From Ailanthus altissimus (lineage: Eukaryota > Streptophyta > Magnoliopsida > Sapindales > Simaroubaceae): a stretch of 64,000 bases of DNA. The notes below the pieces were generated by a model. The model ran no database searches and was not told where the DNA came from. It saw nothing but the letters and a program-made list of their open reading frames with translations. Positions 45,801 to 57,743 of this stretch are shown here, piece by piece. The first letter of the stretch is position 1, and each line of letters starts with the position of its first letter. A program made the translations under genes and the position numbers. The stretch is taken from the NCBI GenBank assembly GCA_946807835.1, contig OX327705.1, positions 11,190,501 through 11,254,500 of the forward strand. Reading direction: 5' to 3'.

Positions 45801-47226
45801 AGAATGGTACCCGAACCTGTCTTGTAACCTGAATCTCTCCCTTGTCATTAAGCCAATGTAATTTGTATGGTTTTGGATGTGGAACAGTAGTTAATCCCAG
45901 TTTCTCCACTAAAGTAGTGGATGCAACATTAGTACAACTACCATTATCAATGATCATGGCACAAACCTTATCTCGGATTTGACATCTTGTATGAAAGATG
46001 TTTTCGCGCTGTTCCAAACCAATATCAACTTCAGCACTCAAAATCCTTTGAATAACTAATAAATTTCCCTCCATTGGCTCAAGATTTTCTTCTTGTTCAG
46101 TCACTTCGACTTTAGATTCCTCTTTCATCTCAGCCTCATCTTCACTTACAAGCTCTCCATACTTCCCTTGTAAAACCATCACCCTCTTATTTGGACATTC
46201 AGAAGCAATATGCCAATTTCCCAAGCATTTGAAACACTTGATATCTCGCGACCTCCTGAAAAATTGAGGTTCAAATACCTTCTCCTTTCCTTTCAACGAA
46301 CCTGAACTAGCACTTCCTTTACTGAACTCCACTTTCTCATCACGTTTAGGTGTGTTCCATGTTCACGAAGGTGAAGAAACAGCCTTTGTATTACTTGTTA
46401 TAGTTGACCTCATATGGACACGCTCTCTTTTCTGCTGTCTTTCTACTTTAGTTGCAAGCTTTATGACATCCTCAAGAAATATAAAGGGCTGTAACTCAAC
46501 AATATTAGCTATATCCCTCTTCAATCCATCAAGGAATCTAGCTATTGTTTGCTCTTGAGGTTCATTCAAATCACAACGAATCAGCAACATTTCAAATTCT
46601 TTCACATACTCCTCCACACTCAAGGAACCTTGCCGCAAAGTCTGGAGTTTGATGTATAATTCTTGTTTATAGTAATCCGAAACAAATCTCTTCTTCATTA
46701 ATCTTTTCATAAGTGGCCAGTTTGTAACTTATTCTTCCTCATCGCTTCTTCGCTGAGATTTTAAGTTTTTCCACCACAAAAGTGCGTAATCGGTAAACTC
46801 AAGTGTTGCTACCTTACACTTCTTTGCCTTAGGGTACTCATGCCAATCAAACACCCTTTCTACCTTCTGAACCCATTCAAGATACTCCTCAGGAGAACTA
46901 GTACCTCTAAATGGTGGTATATTAAGTTTGATACCACTAGTAGGGTCATTTTGCTGCCTCCTTATCCTACTCGTATCTTCAGCCTCATCATCCCTATTTG
47001 GCTCATCTCCAGCAACCCCTAGGTCATTTCGAGGTACCCTATGCCCTACCTACCTTTGTTGGGGTTGCAAAGTATTTCTTTACATCATTTCTATAATTGC
47101 AGCGAGTTGTCCATGAATTTCAGTAATCTCACCTTGAAATTCATCATGAGCTCGTTGTAAGCCCATGAGTTGAGCTTGTTCTAAACTCAGTCCCTTTGAT
47201 ACTCTACTTGCATCATCGTCAGCCAT
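42601..47226 (-). pseudogene. Gag-Pol of B, broken copy of the A1 gene
   Basis: The ATG at 47226 ([12 protein letters not shown]) is equivalent to 79 in A1, and the end equivalent to the A1 stop is at 42601. Blocks in order: gag N-terminus, gag core (46710-46363), knuckle CFKCLGNWHIASEC and protease [12 protein letters not shown] (46332-45376). Next are RT with [10 protein letters not shown] and RNase H (45452-44223), the HHCC finger and first integrase Asp (44008-43553), integrase end (43326-43084) and C-terminal domain with GPITRAKAK (43080-42700). Stops occur, for example, in the gag N-terminal region, near 43080 and within RNase H at 44223. The second catalytic Asp region survives as SDHDTKF. 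It is closely similar to A1 throughout. Confidence 0.93.
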
Positions 47227-47563
47227 TATTAACAAAAATCCAAAACAAGTCTGAACAATGAACAACACAACCAGTAGCTAAAACACTCTTCTCAAACTGA
47301 ATTTGTCTCCAATTCAGTAAATAAAATCACATAGCAACATTTTACTCAAATTCAAAATTTCGAGGTTCAGGAACAATTTAATTCAGCCATCTCATCTCCA
47401 GTTCACAAACTACTAAGAATTACTTTTAATGCTTCAGAGTTGCAATTCAACTACTAACCTCAAATATTAGAGACCCAACCTGATAATAACCCCACGAAAT
47501 TATATAACACAAAAAATAGCAAGACACTTTCAATAGTTGAAACTTCAGTTTGCACACTGAAAT

Positions 47564-47580
47564 CCTATGCTCTGATACCA
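47564..47580 (-). other. Primer binding site of B
   Basis: Minus strand TGGTATCAGAGCATAGG, two bases from the LTR end GCACATCA. The 12-base core matches the initiator-tRNA-Met primer site. It serves as the model for the missing A1 site. Confidence 0.93.
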
Positions 47581-47582
47581 GA

Positions 47583-48295
47583 TGATGTGCCTTGATTTAT
47601 AACAAAATTAAATGGTAAAGTTGATGGAGGATAGAACTAAATAGATACCTTGATAAGTCGTATGGACTCTACAAGGATCAATTTAGGGTTTTGCGCCACA
47701 CTCTTGGTGATCAAAGAGTGATAAGTCAGCAACAATCTTCAAGAGTTGAAAAAACACTTAAGAAGACAATTTTGTGAGAGAAATAGCTCTTTTATTTCGT
47801 GCTTCCAATTTCAAAATGAGGCAAATGTCTCTATAAGACTTTAACATGCCTTATATAGGCTTACAAAATGAGAAAAAAACCCTAATGTTACCTAATAAAC
47901 TTAAAAAGCCCAAAATAAGCCCAATATGACTTAACAATTTTAAAACAAAACTAAATAAGTTCAAAAAGGCCCAAATACATAAAAATAGCAACATAAGAAG
48001 TAAATTAAGCCCAATATCATGGAAAGAAGGCCCTTAGCTGCATCTTTAAGTCCAACGTCACCAAACGTCTCTAAATCATGTCCTAATCTCTAATTGAAGA
48101 CAAATAAACACATTTAGCTCATTTCTATTTAGATCGCAAGCTTCTAATCCCATAGAAGCTTCAATAGCTCCAATTTGACTACTTATGGCCCTTTGAAGTT
48201 GTTTAGCCTTAGCCCTTGTTATTGGACCATCTGAAATCTCCTTTACGCTCAGCTCACCTTCTTGAGTTGATTTAGAACCTCCATGATGCACATCA
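47583..48295 (-). repeat. 5' LTR of B (713 bp, short U5)
   Basis: Plus strand TGATGTGCC to GCACATCA. The LTR-encoded 71-codon tail (48291-48076) is open. It is preceded by the primer site on the internal side. Confidence 0.93.
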
Positions 48296-48525
48296 ATAAC
48301 TCATTAAGAACAAGTCTAAATAATACCATACATGCCATCTAGATATATTTCTATCCTATATAGAACTCATAGTTGTCATCCTATGATTATGCATCAAATT
48401 ATTATAGGCTAAACATATTAATTCCTTTTTCGAGTTCATTAGGGTACCTCAATCATTCAAAATATTGGCCAGAGATATGAAAAGCTTTAAACACAAGATT
48501 GAATGAATCAATTTAATCTATTAAG
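48296..48525. other. Unassigned AT-rich stretch right of B
   Basis: No coding was seen. It does not continue the copia RNase H found left of B. Confidence 0.5.
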
Positions 48526-49134
48526 TGTTGGGATTTATGCTTATGTGTCATCCTTTTATGTATAAATATTTGTTTAATATTTATACTAGTAATATCATTA
48601 TATTAAATCGCTAATTATATTTTATATGCTTGTAACGTTTTTAGATATTGTATGATCTAAAAGACTTCAAATCTAGTCTAAATGAGTTTAGATCAGTGCT
48701 AAGAATTAGCAATGCTGAGAGTTATAAATGCTAAGAGTTGGCACTGATAAGAGTTATTAGAGTCAGCGATATCTAAAGAGTTATAGCCTTGTCTGAAATG
48801 GGACAAAGATCTGAGAATATATTAGTAATGACATAGTTGCAAAGAGTTGTAAATAGTGCTAAGAAATGTCATTATACAAATATGTTCTCAAATATTATAT
48901 TTTTGATATATCTTCACCGATACTGGTCTGTCAATGAATACCTTAATAAATATATAAATCAGTGTATGTCTATATTTGGATGGTTTAGATGGTTAGTCTT
49001 AACAGATCATGGGTTTAGTGGAAGCTCGTATAAAGATACAGGTGTTCAATAAAGACTGAATACTGAACAGACTCACAAGTACCTCTAATAGACATCTCAT
49101 AAAGCCGTAAATGAAGGGTCTTTCAAGTTGAGTA

Positions 49135-49913
49135 TGACACAGGAGTGTCTGATCACATGGAGCTAAAAAAAGAACTAAATGAATTTCAAGGGTAAATTTG
49201 GAATTTATCTGGTACTGTTTCGGAAGGAATTTCTGGGTAATCTTCATACTACCCAAAAATTATATGTGTCTAGTTCTAAATCCTTTTTACAGCACATGAA
49301 TATAAGTTTTCTAGAGTAAGTTGAATGCTAATAACTAAAGGAAGGTCAGACAGTTATTAGGTGAGCCAAATCTTGACAACTTGTAAGAATTGAAGACTTT
49401 TGTTTCCATCCAAGACTTTATAGCATATTATGTTCGAATTTAATGCTTCATTTATTGTATTTGCTGTATTTGTAGACTTTTGGTGTAAGGGTAGTTGTAA
49501 GTCTTAATTGCTGTCTTTTGTAAACTCCCAACCACCAAGTTTTAATGTTGTAATGAGTGCTTTGCAGTAGCCCTTCCAAGAACTCTCTATAAATACCTAA
49601 GGATGAGAGGAGAAGGGCAGAGAGTGTATTGGAAATTACTTGTATGTGGGAGAGTTCTCTTATGAGAGTGTCTACATTTAACTCTGTATCTCTTAGGTGG
49701 ATTCCTTAGAGTGGTGAGTTTGAGAGTTCTGTATCTCTTGTAGGGTTCTTTGGGTGGTGAATTATTCTGTATCACATTGTAATTCTCTTGAGTGGTGAGC
49801 TTGTACCAATTTTACTTTATTCAGTGTTTGAATTTATTTTAATAAAAGTGAATGTTTGTTTTCATTCTTCCAATCTTGTTGTATTGTTTTCTAAACACTT
49901 TGAGCCGGCATCA
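49135..49913 (+). repeat. 5' LTR of C1 (779 bp)
   Basis: TGACACAGG to CCGGCATCA. A TATA box (TATAAATA) lies at 49588-49595. It ends four bases before the primer site. Confidence 0.95.
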
Positions 49914-49917
49914 GTTT

Positions 49918-49934
49918 TGGTATCAGAGCATTTG
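49918..49934 (+). other. Primer binding site of C1
   Basis: TGGTATCAGAGCATTTG; the core TGGTATCAGAGC is a perfect initiator-tRNA-Met type site. Confidence 0.93.
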
Positions 49935-49957
49935 GTTAATTTTGGCTTTATCTTTCA

Positions 49958-52900
49958 ATGGCCAAAGGTCGTAGATTTGTTCCAACAATTGAAGAACAAC
50001 CAGCAGCTCAAGCTGATACACAAGACACTCTAATTGAAGAATTGAGACAACAAATTCAGCAACTTCAACAACGTTTAGAACATTTTGAAGATCGAGGTAA
50101 AGCTATGCAACATGAAGATCTCGATAATGGTTCTTCTAGCAATGATGAAGGTAATACAAATCCTTTTCATCAAGCTAAATCTCATTCTTCTGGTGATAGT
50201 TCTCCCATACATCCAAATGTTATAAGAAATATGACGTTTAGAAATGATCGTCGAGATTTCCATGTAAAAGTTGAAATACCAGATTTTGAGGGTAGAATGC
50301 ACCCAGATGAGTTTGTGGATTGGTTGAACACCATAGAAAGAATTTTTGATTATCAAGATGTTCCAGAAAATCAAAAGGTGAAAGTCGTTGCCATAAAACT
50401 TAAAAAGTATGCTTCTTTATGGTGGGAAAATCTGAGGAAACAAAGGAAACGGGAAGGTAGAAGTAAGATCGTGACCTGGGAGAAGATGAAACGAGAGCTT
50501 AAGAGGAAATATCTTCCGGACAACTATCGACAAGATATTTTTCTCAAACTACACAACTTTCATCAAAAGGAGCTTTCTGTAGAAGACTACACTGCAGAAT
50601 TCGATCATCTCATGCTGAAATGCGATATGGTTGAACAAGAAGAACAGACAATTGCACGTTATCTTGGAGGTTTAAGACCTGAGATTTCAAATATTGTGCA
50701 ATTACAACCATATTGGACTTATGGAGATGTTTGTAGACTTGCACTTAAGGTGGAGAATCAACAAAAGACAGCACGCAGCGGCAATTCTAGATTCTTGACA
50801 CGAGAAGGTTTTTCTAACCGGGGGAATACTTCCAACTCTAAGTCTATTCCTACTGCCAAACCTACTACAAGAACTTCTTCAAAAATGATGGTGTCTCTAA
50901 CCAAAAGAAGCAAAACAATGCCAAAGATATGGACATATTGCTTCTGAATGCCCAAATCGCAGGATTATGACACTTGTTGAAAAAGAAGATGAAGAAGAGA
51001 TGGAGAACAACCATGCAAAGCCTGAGGAAGAGAATGAAGATATAACTTATGAGGATGAAGGTGAAACTCTCATCCTTCGTAAAGTTTTAAGTGCTGCCTA
51101 TGAAGAAGAAGAAGAAGATTGGTTGCAAAAAAATATCTTTCATACCAGGTGTACTTCTCATGGCAAGGTGTGTAATGTCATAATTGATGGGGGGTAGTTT
51201 TGAAAATGTGGCTTCTGCACAAATGGTGGAAAGATTGGGCCTAAAGATAGTGATGCATCCTCAACCATACAAGCTTTCTTGGCTCAAAAAGGAAAATGAA
51301 ATTAAGGTAAATCAACGTTACCTAGTATCTTTTTCTATTGGAAAAAACTATAAAGATGAAGTTTGGTGTGATGTTGTTCCAATGGATGCTTGTCATTTAC
51401 TTCTTGGTCGTCCATGGCAATATGATAGAAAAATTATTCATGATGGCCATAAAAACACTTATTCCTTTGTCAAGGATGGTGTTAAAGTCATTTTGGGTCC
51501 TTCTAAGATGATCAATGTTCCTAAGCCTTTTAAAGGGGAGTGAAATAATTTCTTGACTCTTTCTGAATGTAAGAGGGAATTTTTAAAGGTTGATGAAGCC
51601 TTTGCTCTTGTGGTGTTTGAAGAAAACAATGATAGTCCTGAGCCACCTTTTATAATGAAGAAGCTACTTCAAGAATTTCATGATGTAGTACCAGATGAGA
51701 TACCACCAGAATTGCCTCCCATGAGAGACATTCAACATGGCATTGATCTTATTCCAGGAGCTGTTCTACCAAACAAAGCAGCCTACAGAATGAGTCCTAA
51801 GGAGCATGCTGAACTTCAAAGTCAAGTAAATGAGCTTTTGTCCAAAGGCTTAATTGAAGAAAGTAAGAGCCCTTGTGCTGTTCCTGCTCTCCTTGTGCCC
51901 AAGAAGGATGGTTCTTTTCGCATGTGTGTTGATAGTAGAGCAGTCAACAAAATTACCGTTGATTATCGCTTCCCAATTCCTCGACTTGATGATCTTCTTG
52001 ATCAATTGTATGGAGCTTGTATTTTCTCCAAGATTGATCTACGAAGTGGATACCATCAAATAAGAATGAAACCAGGTGACGAATGGAAGACAGCATTCAA
52101 GACAAGAGATGGGCTTTATGAATGGAAGGTCATGCCTTTTGGACTTTCAAATGCTCCCAGTACTTTCATGCGTTTGATGAATCATGTTCTGAAGCACTAC
52201 ATTGGAAGATTCGTTGTTGTCTACTTTGATGACATTCTTGTGTATAGCAAAGATGAGGAACAACACTTTGAGGAAACAGAAACTTTATGTCAACCTAAAG
52301 AAATGTGAGTTCTTCTCAGAATGCCTTATCTTTCTAGGCTATGTAGTTTCTAAAGATGGAATAAAAATGGATCCTAGTAAGGTGGAAGTTATTTTGAACT
52401 GGCCTATTCCTCAAACTCTTCATGATGTTCGAAGCTTTCATGGATTAGCTTTATTTTACCGGCGTTTCATTAAAGGATTTAGTTCAATCATGGCACGAAT
52501 CACTGAATGTTTAAAGGGTGATCACTTCAAGTGGACAAATGAAGCACAAAGGAGTTTTGACATCATCAAAGCAAAGGTAACCCAAGCCCCTATTCTTGCA
52601 TTACCAAATTTTGACAAAGTGTTCGAGGTTGAGTGTGATGCATCAAATGTGGGAATTGGCGCTGTCCTTAGTCAAGAAGGTAAACCCATTGCTTTCTTCA
52701 GTGAAAAATTGAGTGATTCACGCAAGAAGTATTCTACTTATGATAAACAATTCTATGCTATTTGTCGAGCTCTAGATCATTGGAGTCATTATCTTCTTCC
52801 AAAACCTTTTGTTCTTTATTCTGATCATGAAGCACTTAAGTTCATAAATAGCCAGCATAAACTTAATAGACGTCATGCTCATTGGGTTGAATTCCTTCAA

Positions 52901-54306
52901 TCCTTCAACTTCACTATTAAGCACAAATCTGGAGTTCAAAATGTGGTGGCTGATGCATTAAGTCGAAAATATTCCTTGCTGTCCTCTATGCAAGTGAAAG
53001 TTGTAGGCTTTGAGATTGTGAAGGAACTCTACAAAGATGATGCTTATTTTGGAAAAATCACAAAAGATTGCAAGCATGGCTCTTTTCAACAATTTTTGTT
53101 GCATGATTTTAAAGGCAACCGCTTGTGTATTCCTCAATGTTCTCTTCGAGAGTCTATTATCAAAGAATCTCATGATGGTGGACTTGGTGGGCATTTTGGG
53201 AGAAACAAGACTTTGGCATTGATACAAGAAAATTTTTATTGGCCAAAGATGAAGATGAATATTCAGAGGTATGTGGATAGGTGTAAAATCTGTCATGTGG
53301 CTAAGAGTCATGGCCAAAATACTGGTTTGTACACTCCACTTCCTGTTCCTACAACGCCTTGGGAAGATGTTAGCATGGATTTTGTTGTGGGATTACCAAG
53401 AACTCAAAGAAATAAAGATTTTGTCATGGTGGTGGTGGATCGTTTTTCCAAGATGGCGCACTTCGTTCCTTGCAACAAGACTCTTGATGCTTCCCATTTA
53501 GCTGACTTATATTTTCAAGAAATTGTGAAACTACATGGAATTCCTAAGACTATCGTCTTAGATCGTGATACTAAGTTCACGAGTCACTTTTGGCGCACTC
53601 TTTGGAAGAAGCTTGGAACTCAACTTAACTTCAGTTCTTCCTATCATCCTCAAACTGATGGACAAACGGAAGTCACAAATCGCAGTTTGGGAAACCTTTT
53701 GAGGTGTTATGTTGGAAAGAACATTCGTTAGTGGGATCTTATTTTGTCTCAAGTTGAATTTGCTTACAATCGGACGAAAGGCCACTCTACGGGTTAAAGT
53801 CCATTTAAAATTGTTATGGTCAGAATCCCACAAGCCCATTGGATTTAGTCCCTTTTCTCATTACTCACCAATTTAGTGCAGATGCTGAAGAACGAGTGAA
53901 GAACATAAAAAAATTTCATGAAGAAGTTAGGAAGAAAATATTGAAGCAAAACGAGAAGTACCAAAATACCGCCAATAAGCATCGCAAGAAAATGGAATTT
54001 CAAGAAGGAGATTTAGTTTGGGTTCATCTCAGAAAAGAAAGGTTCCCTCGTGGCAAGTTTGCTAAACTTAAACCGAGAGCTGATGGACCATTTAAGGTGA
54101 TAAAACGAATTGGGGAAAATGCATACAAAATTGAGCTTCCAGAATCTTATGGTGTTTCCAATGTATTCAATGTTGCTAATCTATCTTCTTATAAGGATGA
54201 TAACGAAGTGGACTCGAGGTCGAGTCTTTTCCAACCAGGGGAGTTTGACACAGGAGTGTCTGATCACATGGAGCTAAAAATAGAACTAAATGAATTTCAA
54301 GGGTAA
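49958..54306 (+). pseudogene. Gag-Pol of C1, broken
   Basis: The ATG at 49958 (MAKGRRFVPTIEEQ) opens a Gln-rich coiled N-terminus and gag core (about residues 100-260). The zinc knuckle has lost its first Cys at a frameshift near 50925 (CQRYGHIASEC remains). Protease IIDGG is broken by an extra G in the run 51189-51194. A TGA at 51541 precedes RT. RT has [11 protein letters not shown] near 52220, followed by a small deletion and frameshift near 52280. RNase H (VECDASNVGIGAVL), the HHCC finger and integrase (VSMDFVVGLP, DRDTKF, GQTEV) follow to a TAG at 53729, with another stop at 53795. The C-terminal domain (ADGPFKVIKRIGENAYKIELP) reads 61 bases into the 3' LTR. At least six lesions are present. 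Confidence 0.92.
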
Positions 54307-55024
54307 ATTTGGAATTTATCTGGTACTGTTTCGGAAGAAATTTCTGGGTAATCTTCATACTACTAAAAAATTATATGTGTCTAGTTCTAAATCCTTTTTA
54401 CAGCACATGAATATAAGTTTTCTAGAGTAAGTTGAATCCTAATAACTAAAGGAAGGTCAGACATTTATTAGGTGAGCCAAATCTTGACAACTTGCAAGAA
54501 TTGAAGACTTTTGTCTCCATCCAAGACTTTATAGCATATTATGTTCGAATTTAATGCTTCATTTATTGTATTTGCTGTATTTGTAGACTTTTGGTGTAAG
54601 GGTAGTTGTAAGTCTTAATTGCTGTCTTTTGTAAACTCCCAACCACCAAGTTTTAATGTTGTAATGAGTGCTTTGCAGTAGCCCTCCCAAGAACTCTCTA
54701 TAAATACCTAAGGATGAGAGGAGAAGGGCAGAGAGTGTATTGGAAATTACTTGTATGTGGGAGAGTTCTCTTATGAGAGTTTCTACATTTAACTCTGTAT
54801 CTCTTAGGTGGATTCCTTAGAGTGGTGAGTTTGAGAGTTCTATATCTCTTGTAGGGTTCTTTGGGTGGTGAATTATTCTGTATCCCATTGTAATTCTCTT
54901 GAGTGGTGAGCTTGTACCAATTTTACTTTATTCAGTGTTTGAATTTATTTTAATAAAAGTGAGTGTTTGTTTTCATTCTTCCAATCTTGTTGTATTGTTT
55001 TCTAAACACTTTGAGCCGGCATTA
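54246..55024 (+). repeat. 3' LTR of C1 (779 bp)
   Basis: TGACACAGG to CCGGCATTA (final C changed to T). It lies directly after the tract AGGGGAGTT and carries the end of the Pol frame (stop 54304-54306). Confidence 0.95.
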
Positions 55025-55715
55025 GAGTAGTATTCATGGTCTTTTAACCTGAGTGTCACGGTGGGCTTGTGAGTGATCCACCATACTTTGGTTCTACACA
55101 TGTCAGAAATCTTTCATGGTCTGACCACTGGGTGTCGCTGGATATGGTCGATGCTCATAGAGTCCAATGTGCATAGATATGGGATTCATCAAATTATTTG
55201 GGTGAGTAAGATATAATAATGCTCTAAGATTGTATTTCAAAAAGTCTTATAGCCATAAATAGTAATTCCTAGGAAAAGAGTTTAACCCTAGGAATAATAA
55301 AATCACAAAAGTGTTGAGGAATATTATTTATTGAAATACAATTCTAGTGACAAGCTTTTGGTCAGGCATATGGAGATTTGACGGTGTTGATCTATATCTC
55401 GGCTCTTCTCAGATATAAATGATGAAATGATTATATAAATTTGTTATAACCTCAACTTGTATGGTCTAACGCGCTGCTTTATAAAATTTGTAACGTGTAT
55501 GAAAATCGTTCATGGATGTATAGAGGAGTTTTTATATGACAATTTGAGCGTGGACCTAAAGAGTCTTACAATATGAAATGTACTCATTGTGCACTGGGGT
55601 AGCATTATGGATTGAACAATTCCATCTTAGAAATTCTAACAAACCAAAAATATATTTCAGAGTTCCTTGAATTGTGCACTTGCCCATACTTGAATGTTAC
55701 ATACATCACTAATAT

Positions 55716-56189
55716 AGAAATACACATGTCTAGGGATCTATTTAAGACTTTACTTAGCTTGTAACTTAAGACGAGAGTCAATGTAGGATATAAAGATATA
55801 TAGAAATCAAAGCTCTAATTACACCATAACCACTTAGACCTTATCTAGAAACCTCTTGAATCTTTTTCCTTGATTTATATCCTCCCTTAAACTTATGATA
55901 TTTTCATCATTCTTTTAATCACTATTGTTCAAAGAATTTCTTCTTCTTTTTAAGCTGAGAGTATTTTCAACTTAAAACAATTTTTCAGTTTTGTTTTAAT
56001 GAAAAACCCCATAAACTTAAATTAATAAATACCTTCAAGACTTAATTGCTTTCCACTTGGGTTCCCTTTTCTCATACAACCACAATCTTTTTGCTTTTAA
56101 GAATATTTCTAATTAAACTCAAGGTTTATGGTGTTATAGGCAGTTTTGAATAAATAAGCTTAAATTCTTGAGGCTTGTAATGTGGTTAA
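55716..56189. other. Unassigned AT-rich stretch
   Basis: No convincing coding or LTR structure was seen. Confidence 0.45.
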
Positions 56190-57569
56190 ATTAAAAAAAA
56201 ATTTGGTATTTAGACTCAAAAGGGGTAACTAGGGATAAAAATACATATAAGGTAGGCTAAAAAAGGCTCAATCGATCCAAAGATGACCTTATGTCATTTT
56301 TCTATTTATGTGTTTACTAGCATTTCACCTCAAGCAGTAAGCAAATAAATTCTAGAGTGTTGATCTTATAGACTATGGAGTACTCAATTCAAGATTCATG
56401 ATATACGAATTATTTAAGAAAATAAATTTAACTAATACAAGCCTAATTCAATGTGATCAAACATAAGTTTGAACTCAATTCAAGATTCATGATATACAAA
56501 TTATCTCGAGTGTGTATTGTTTCCTAGGGACTTATAAAAATAAATTTAGCCACTATTTTATTCCTTATCATGGACAAATGATCATCTTCTCAACAAAGCA
56601 CTAATCAACTAAAAATATTTGACACCCAAGACAGCCAAACTTAAATTTGACATTGCCTAAAATGTCAAAAAATAAAGAATCGAGAGTAAGAGACTTCCCT
56701 AGTAAGTAAATTTTAAGCATATAGTGTTGTTGTCTCTCAATATGACTACAGTTTTCCTTGGCTCCTAATGCATGTAATTGCTCGTGCTGCTACTTTGAAT
56801 GCTTATATTGCTGCTTTATTCCTACAAGAAAAGAAAAGAAAGTAACTAAAGCTAAAACTAAAGTAAACCTAAAATAAAAATTACTTGGGTTGCATTCGAA
56901 GTAGTGCTAGATTTAGCATCATCAGCTTGATGGGGCTTTCTATATTCTTATGGTGGATCAAAGGCAATGGTAGAGGCATCTTTATTTGTGATTTTAGTAG
57001 CATTTCTCTTTTTTAGCTTCCATGTCTTTGTAAATAGGATATAGGCAGTAACTTTCGCTTAAATCTCTTTGTGCCTCTCCAGAAAGATTTTAATCTTAGA
57101 CTGGGGAAGTGAGTCTCTTATTCCATTCTCTTTGATCCTTTCATCCTAATGCTACTCATTCTTCTTCTTTCTTTACCTTCTATGCTTCAACGACATCTTT
57201 TGGATGTAGGGATTCAATGTCTCCATGTCTTTGAGCTACAAAAATTATTGCTACGGGTGCACATCTATACTAAAATGGTCTTTATTCTTATTTGGCAACT
57301 TGATCTCCTTGAAAAATTTAAATGTCACTATGTTCTCTTACACCCACATGGTTAACTCTTATTTTTACACATCAATGACCGTTTGTGTCAGGGCTAAGAA
57401 AGGTCTTCCAAAGATGATAGGGATCTCATTGTCTTTTTCCATGTCTAAGACAATAAAATTGGCAGGAAAGATGAACTTGTGCACCTTCATTGGCATGTCC
57501 TCTATGACTCCCTTAGGATAGACGAGAGATCGATCAATAAGTTGTAGTGTGACATAGATAGGCTTTATT
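56190..57569 (-). pseudogene. Athila-type remnant: protease fused to Pol end and 3' untranslated region
   Basis: On the minus strand from 57569: protease TLQLIDRSLVYPKGVIEDM, MKVHKFIFPANFIVLDMEKD and IPIIFGRPFLALTQTVIDV (57560-57380). A degraded linker (about 57140) leads directly to a Pol-end-like piece (ASTIAFDPP, STTSNATQVIFIL, 57000-56880). The intervening RT, RNase H and integrase are absent. The rest is 3' untranslated sequence with TTTAAGTTTGGCTGTCTTGG near 56630. The plus-strand open frames at 57149-57521 are shadows. Confidence 0.75.
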
Positions 57570-57743
57570 TGTTACAGTTGATGCTTACGTGCCATTCCAA
57601 TACTTATGAATATTAAATTATTTAGTATTTATAAAGTAAACATTTTGTATAATCGTTAATACAATATAAATACATGGTACAATGCTTGTTACGTTACAAA
57701 CATTATATGATCTGAAGAAGTTTAGATTAGTGCTAAGAATTAG
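57570..57743 (+). repeat. Third copia LTR (family I) start, cut by H1
   Basis: TGTTACAGTTGATGCTTACG through ATCTGAAGAAGTTTAGATTA and GTGCTAAGAATTAG parallels 48526-48710. The remainder should lie beyond H1/H2, right of the window. Confidence 0.78.

Larger units (their letters stand above)
42028..48295 (-). mobile_element. Family A element B, reverse, apparent recombinant (6268 bp)
   Basis: The minus strand holds 5' LTR 48295-47583, primer site, leader, gag-pol remnant, purine tract and 3' LTR 42820-42028. The two LTRs are different subtypes: 713 bp short-U5 versus 793 bp long-U5. The flanking 5-mers (CTGTA; ATAAC) do not match, and copia sequence lies only on the left. It is therefore not a simple single insertion. 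Confidence 0.9.
49135..55024 (+). mobile_element. C1, complete Ty3/gypsy element, TSD GAGTA (5890 bp)
   Basis: Two 779-bp LTRs, primer site, gag-pol remnant and polypurine tract (AGGGGAG, 54237-54243). GAGTA is at 49130-49134 and 55025-55029. The LTRs differ at about 14 positions by eye (roughly 1.8%), so the insertion is fairly young even though the coding region is broken. Confidence 0.96.
48526..55715 (+). repeat. Copia LTR (family I), split by element C1
   Basis: It begins TGTTGGGATTTATGC at 48526 and runs to 49134. After C1 it continues from 55025 to about 55715 (CACTTGCCCATACTTGAATG). It matches the reverse copy at 39570-41618. The right end was not determined. Confidence 0.75.

Noticed and set aside
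47564..47580. tRNA gene fragments
   Set aside because: Matches are limited to the 3' acceptor complement next to LTR ends, so they are primer binding sites.
42023..48300. Simple insertion of B with a target duplication
   Set aside because: CTGTA and ATAAC do not match and shifting the boundary by a few bases does not create a duplication.
57149..57521. Overlapping plus-strand open frames
   Set aside because: They lie antisense to the Athila protease remnant and have no motif of their own.
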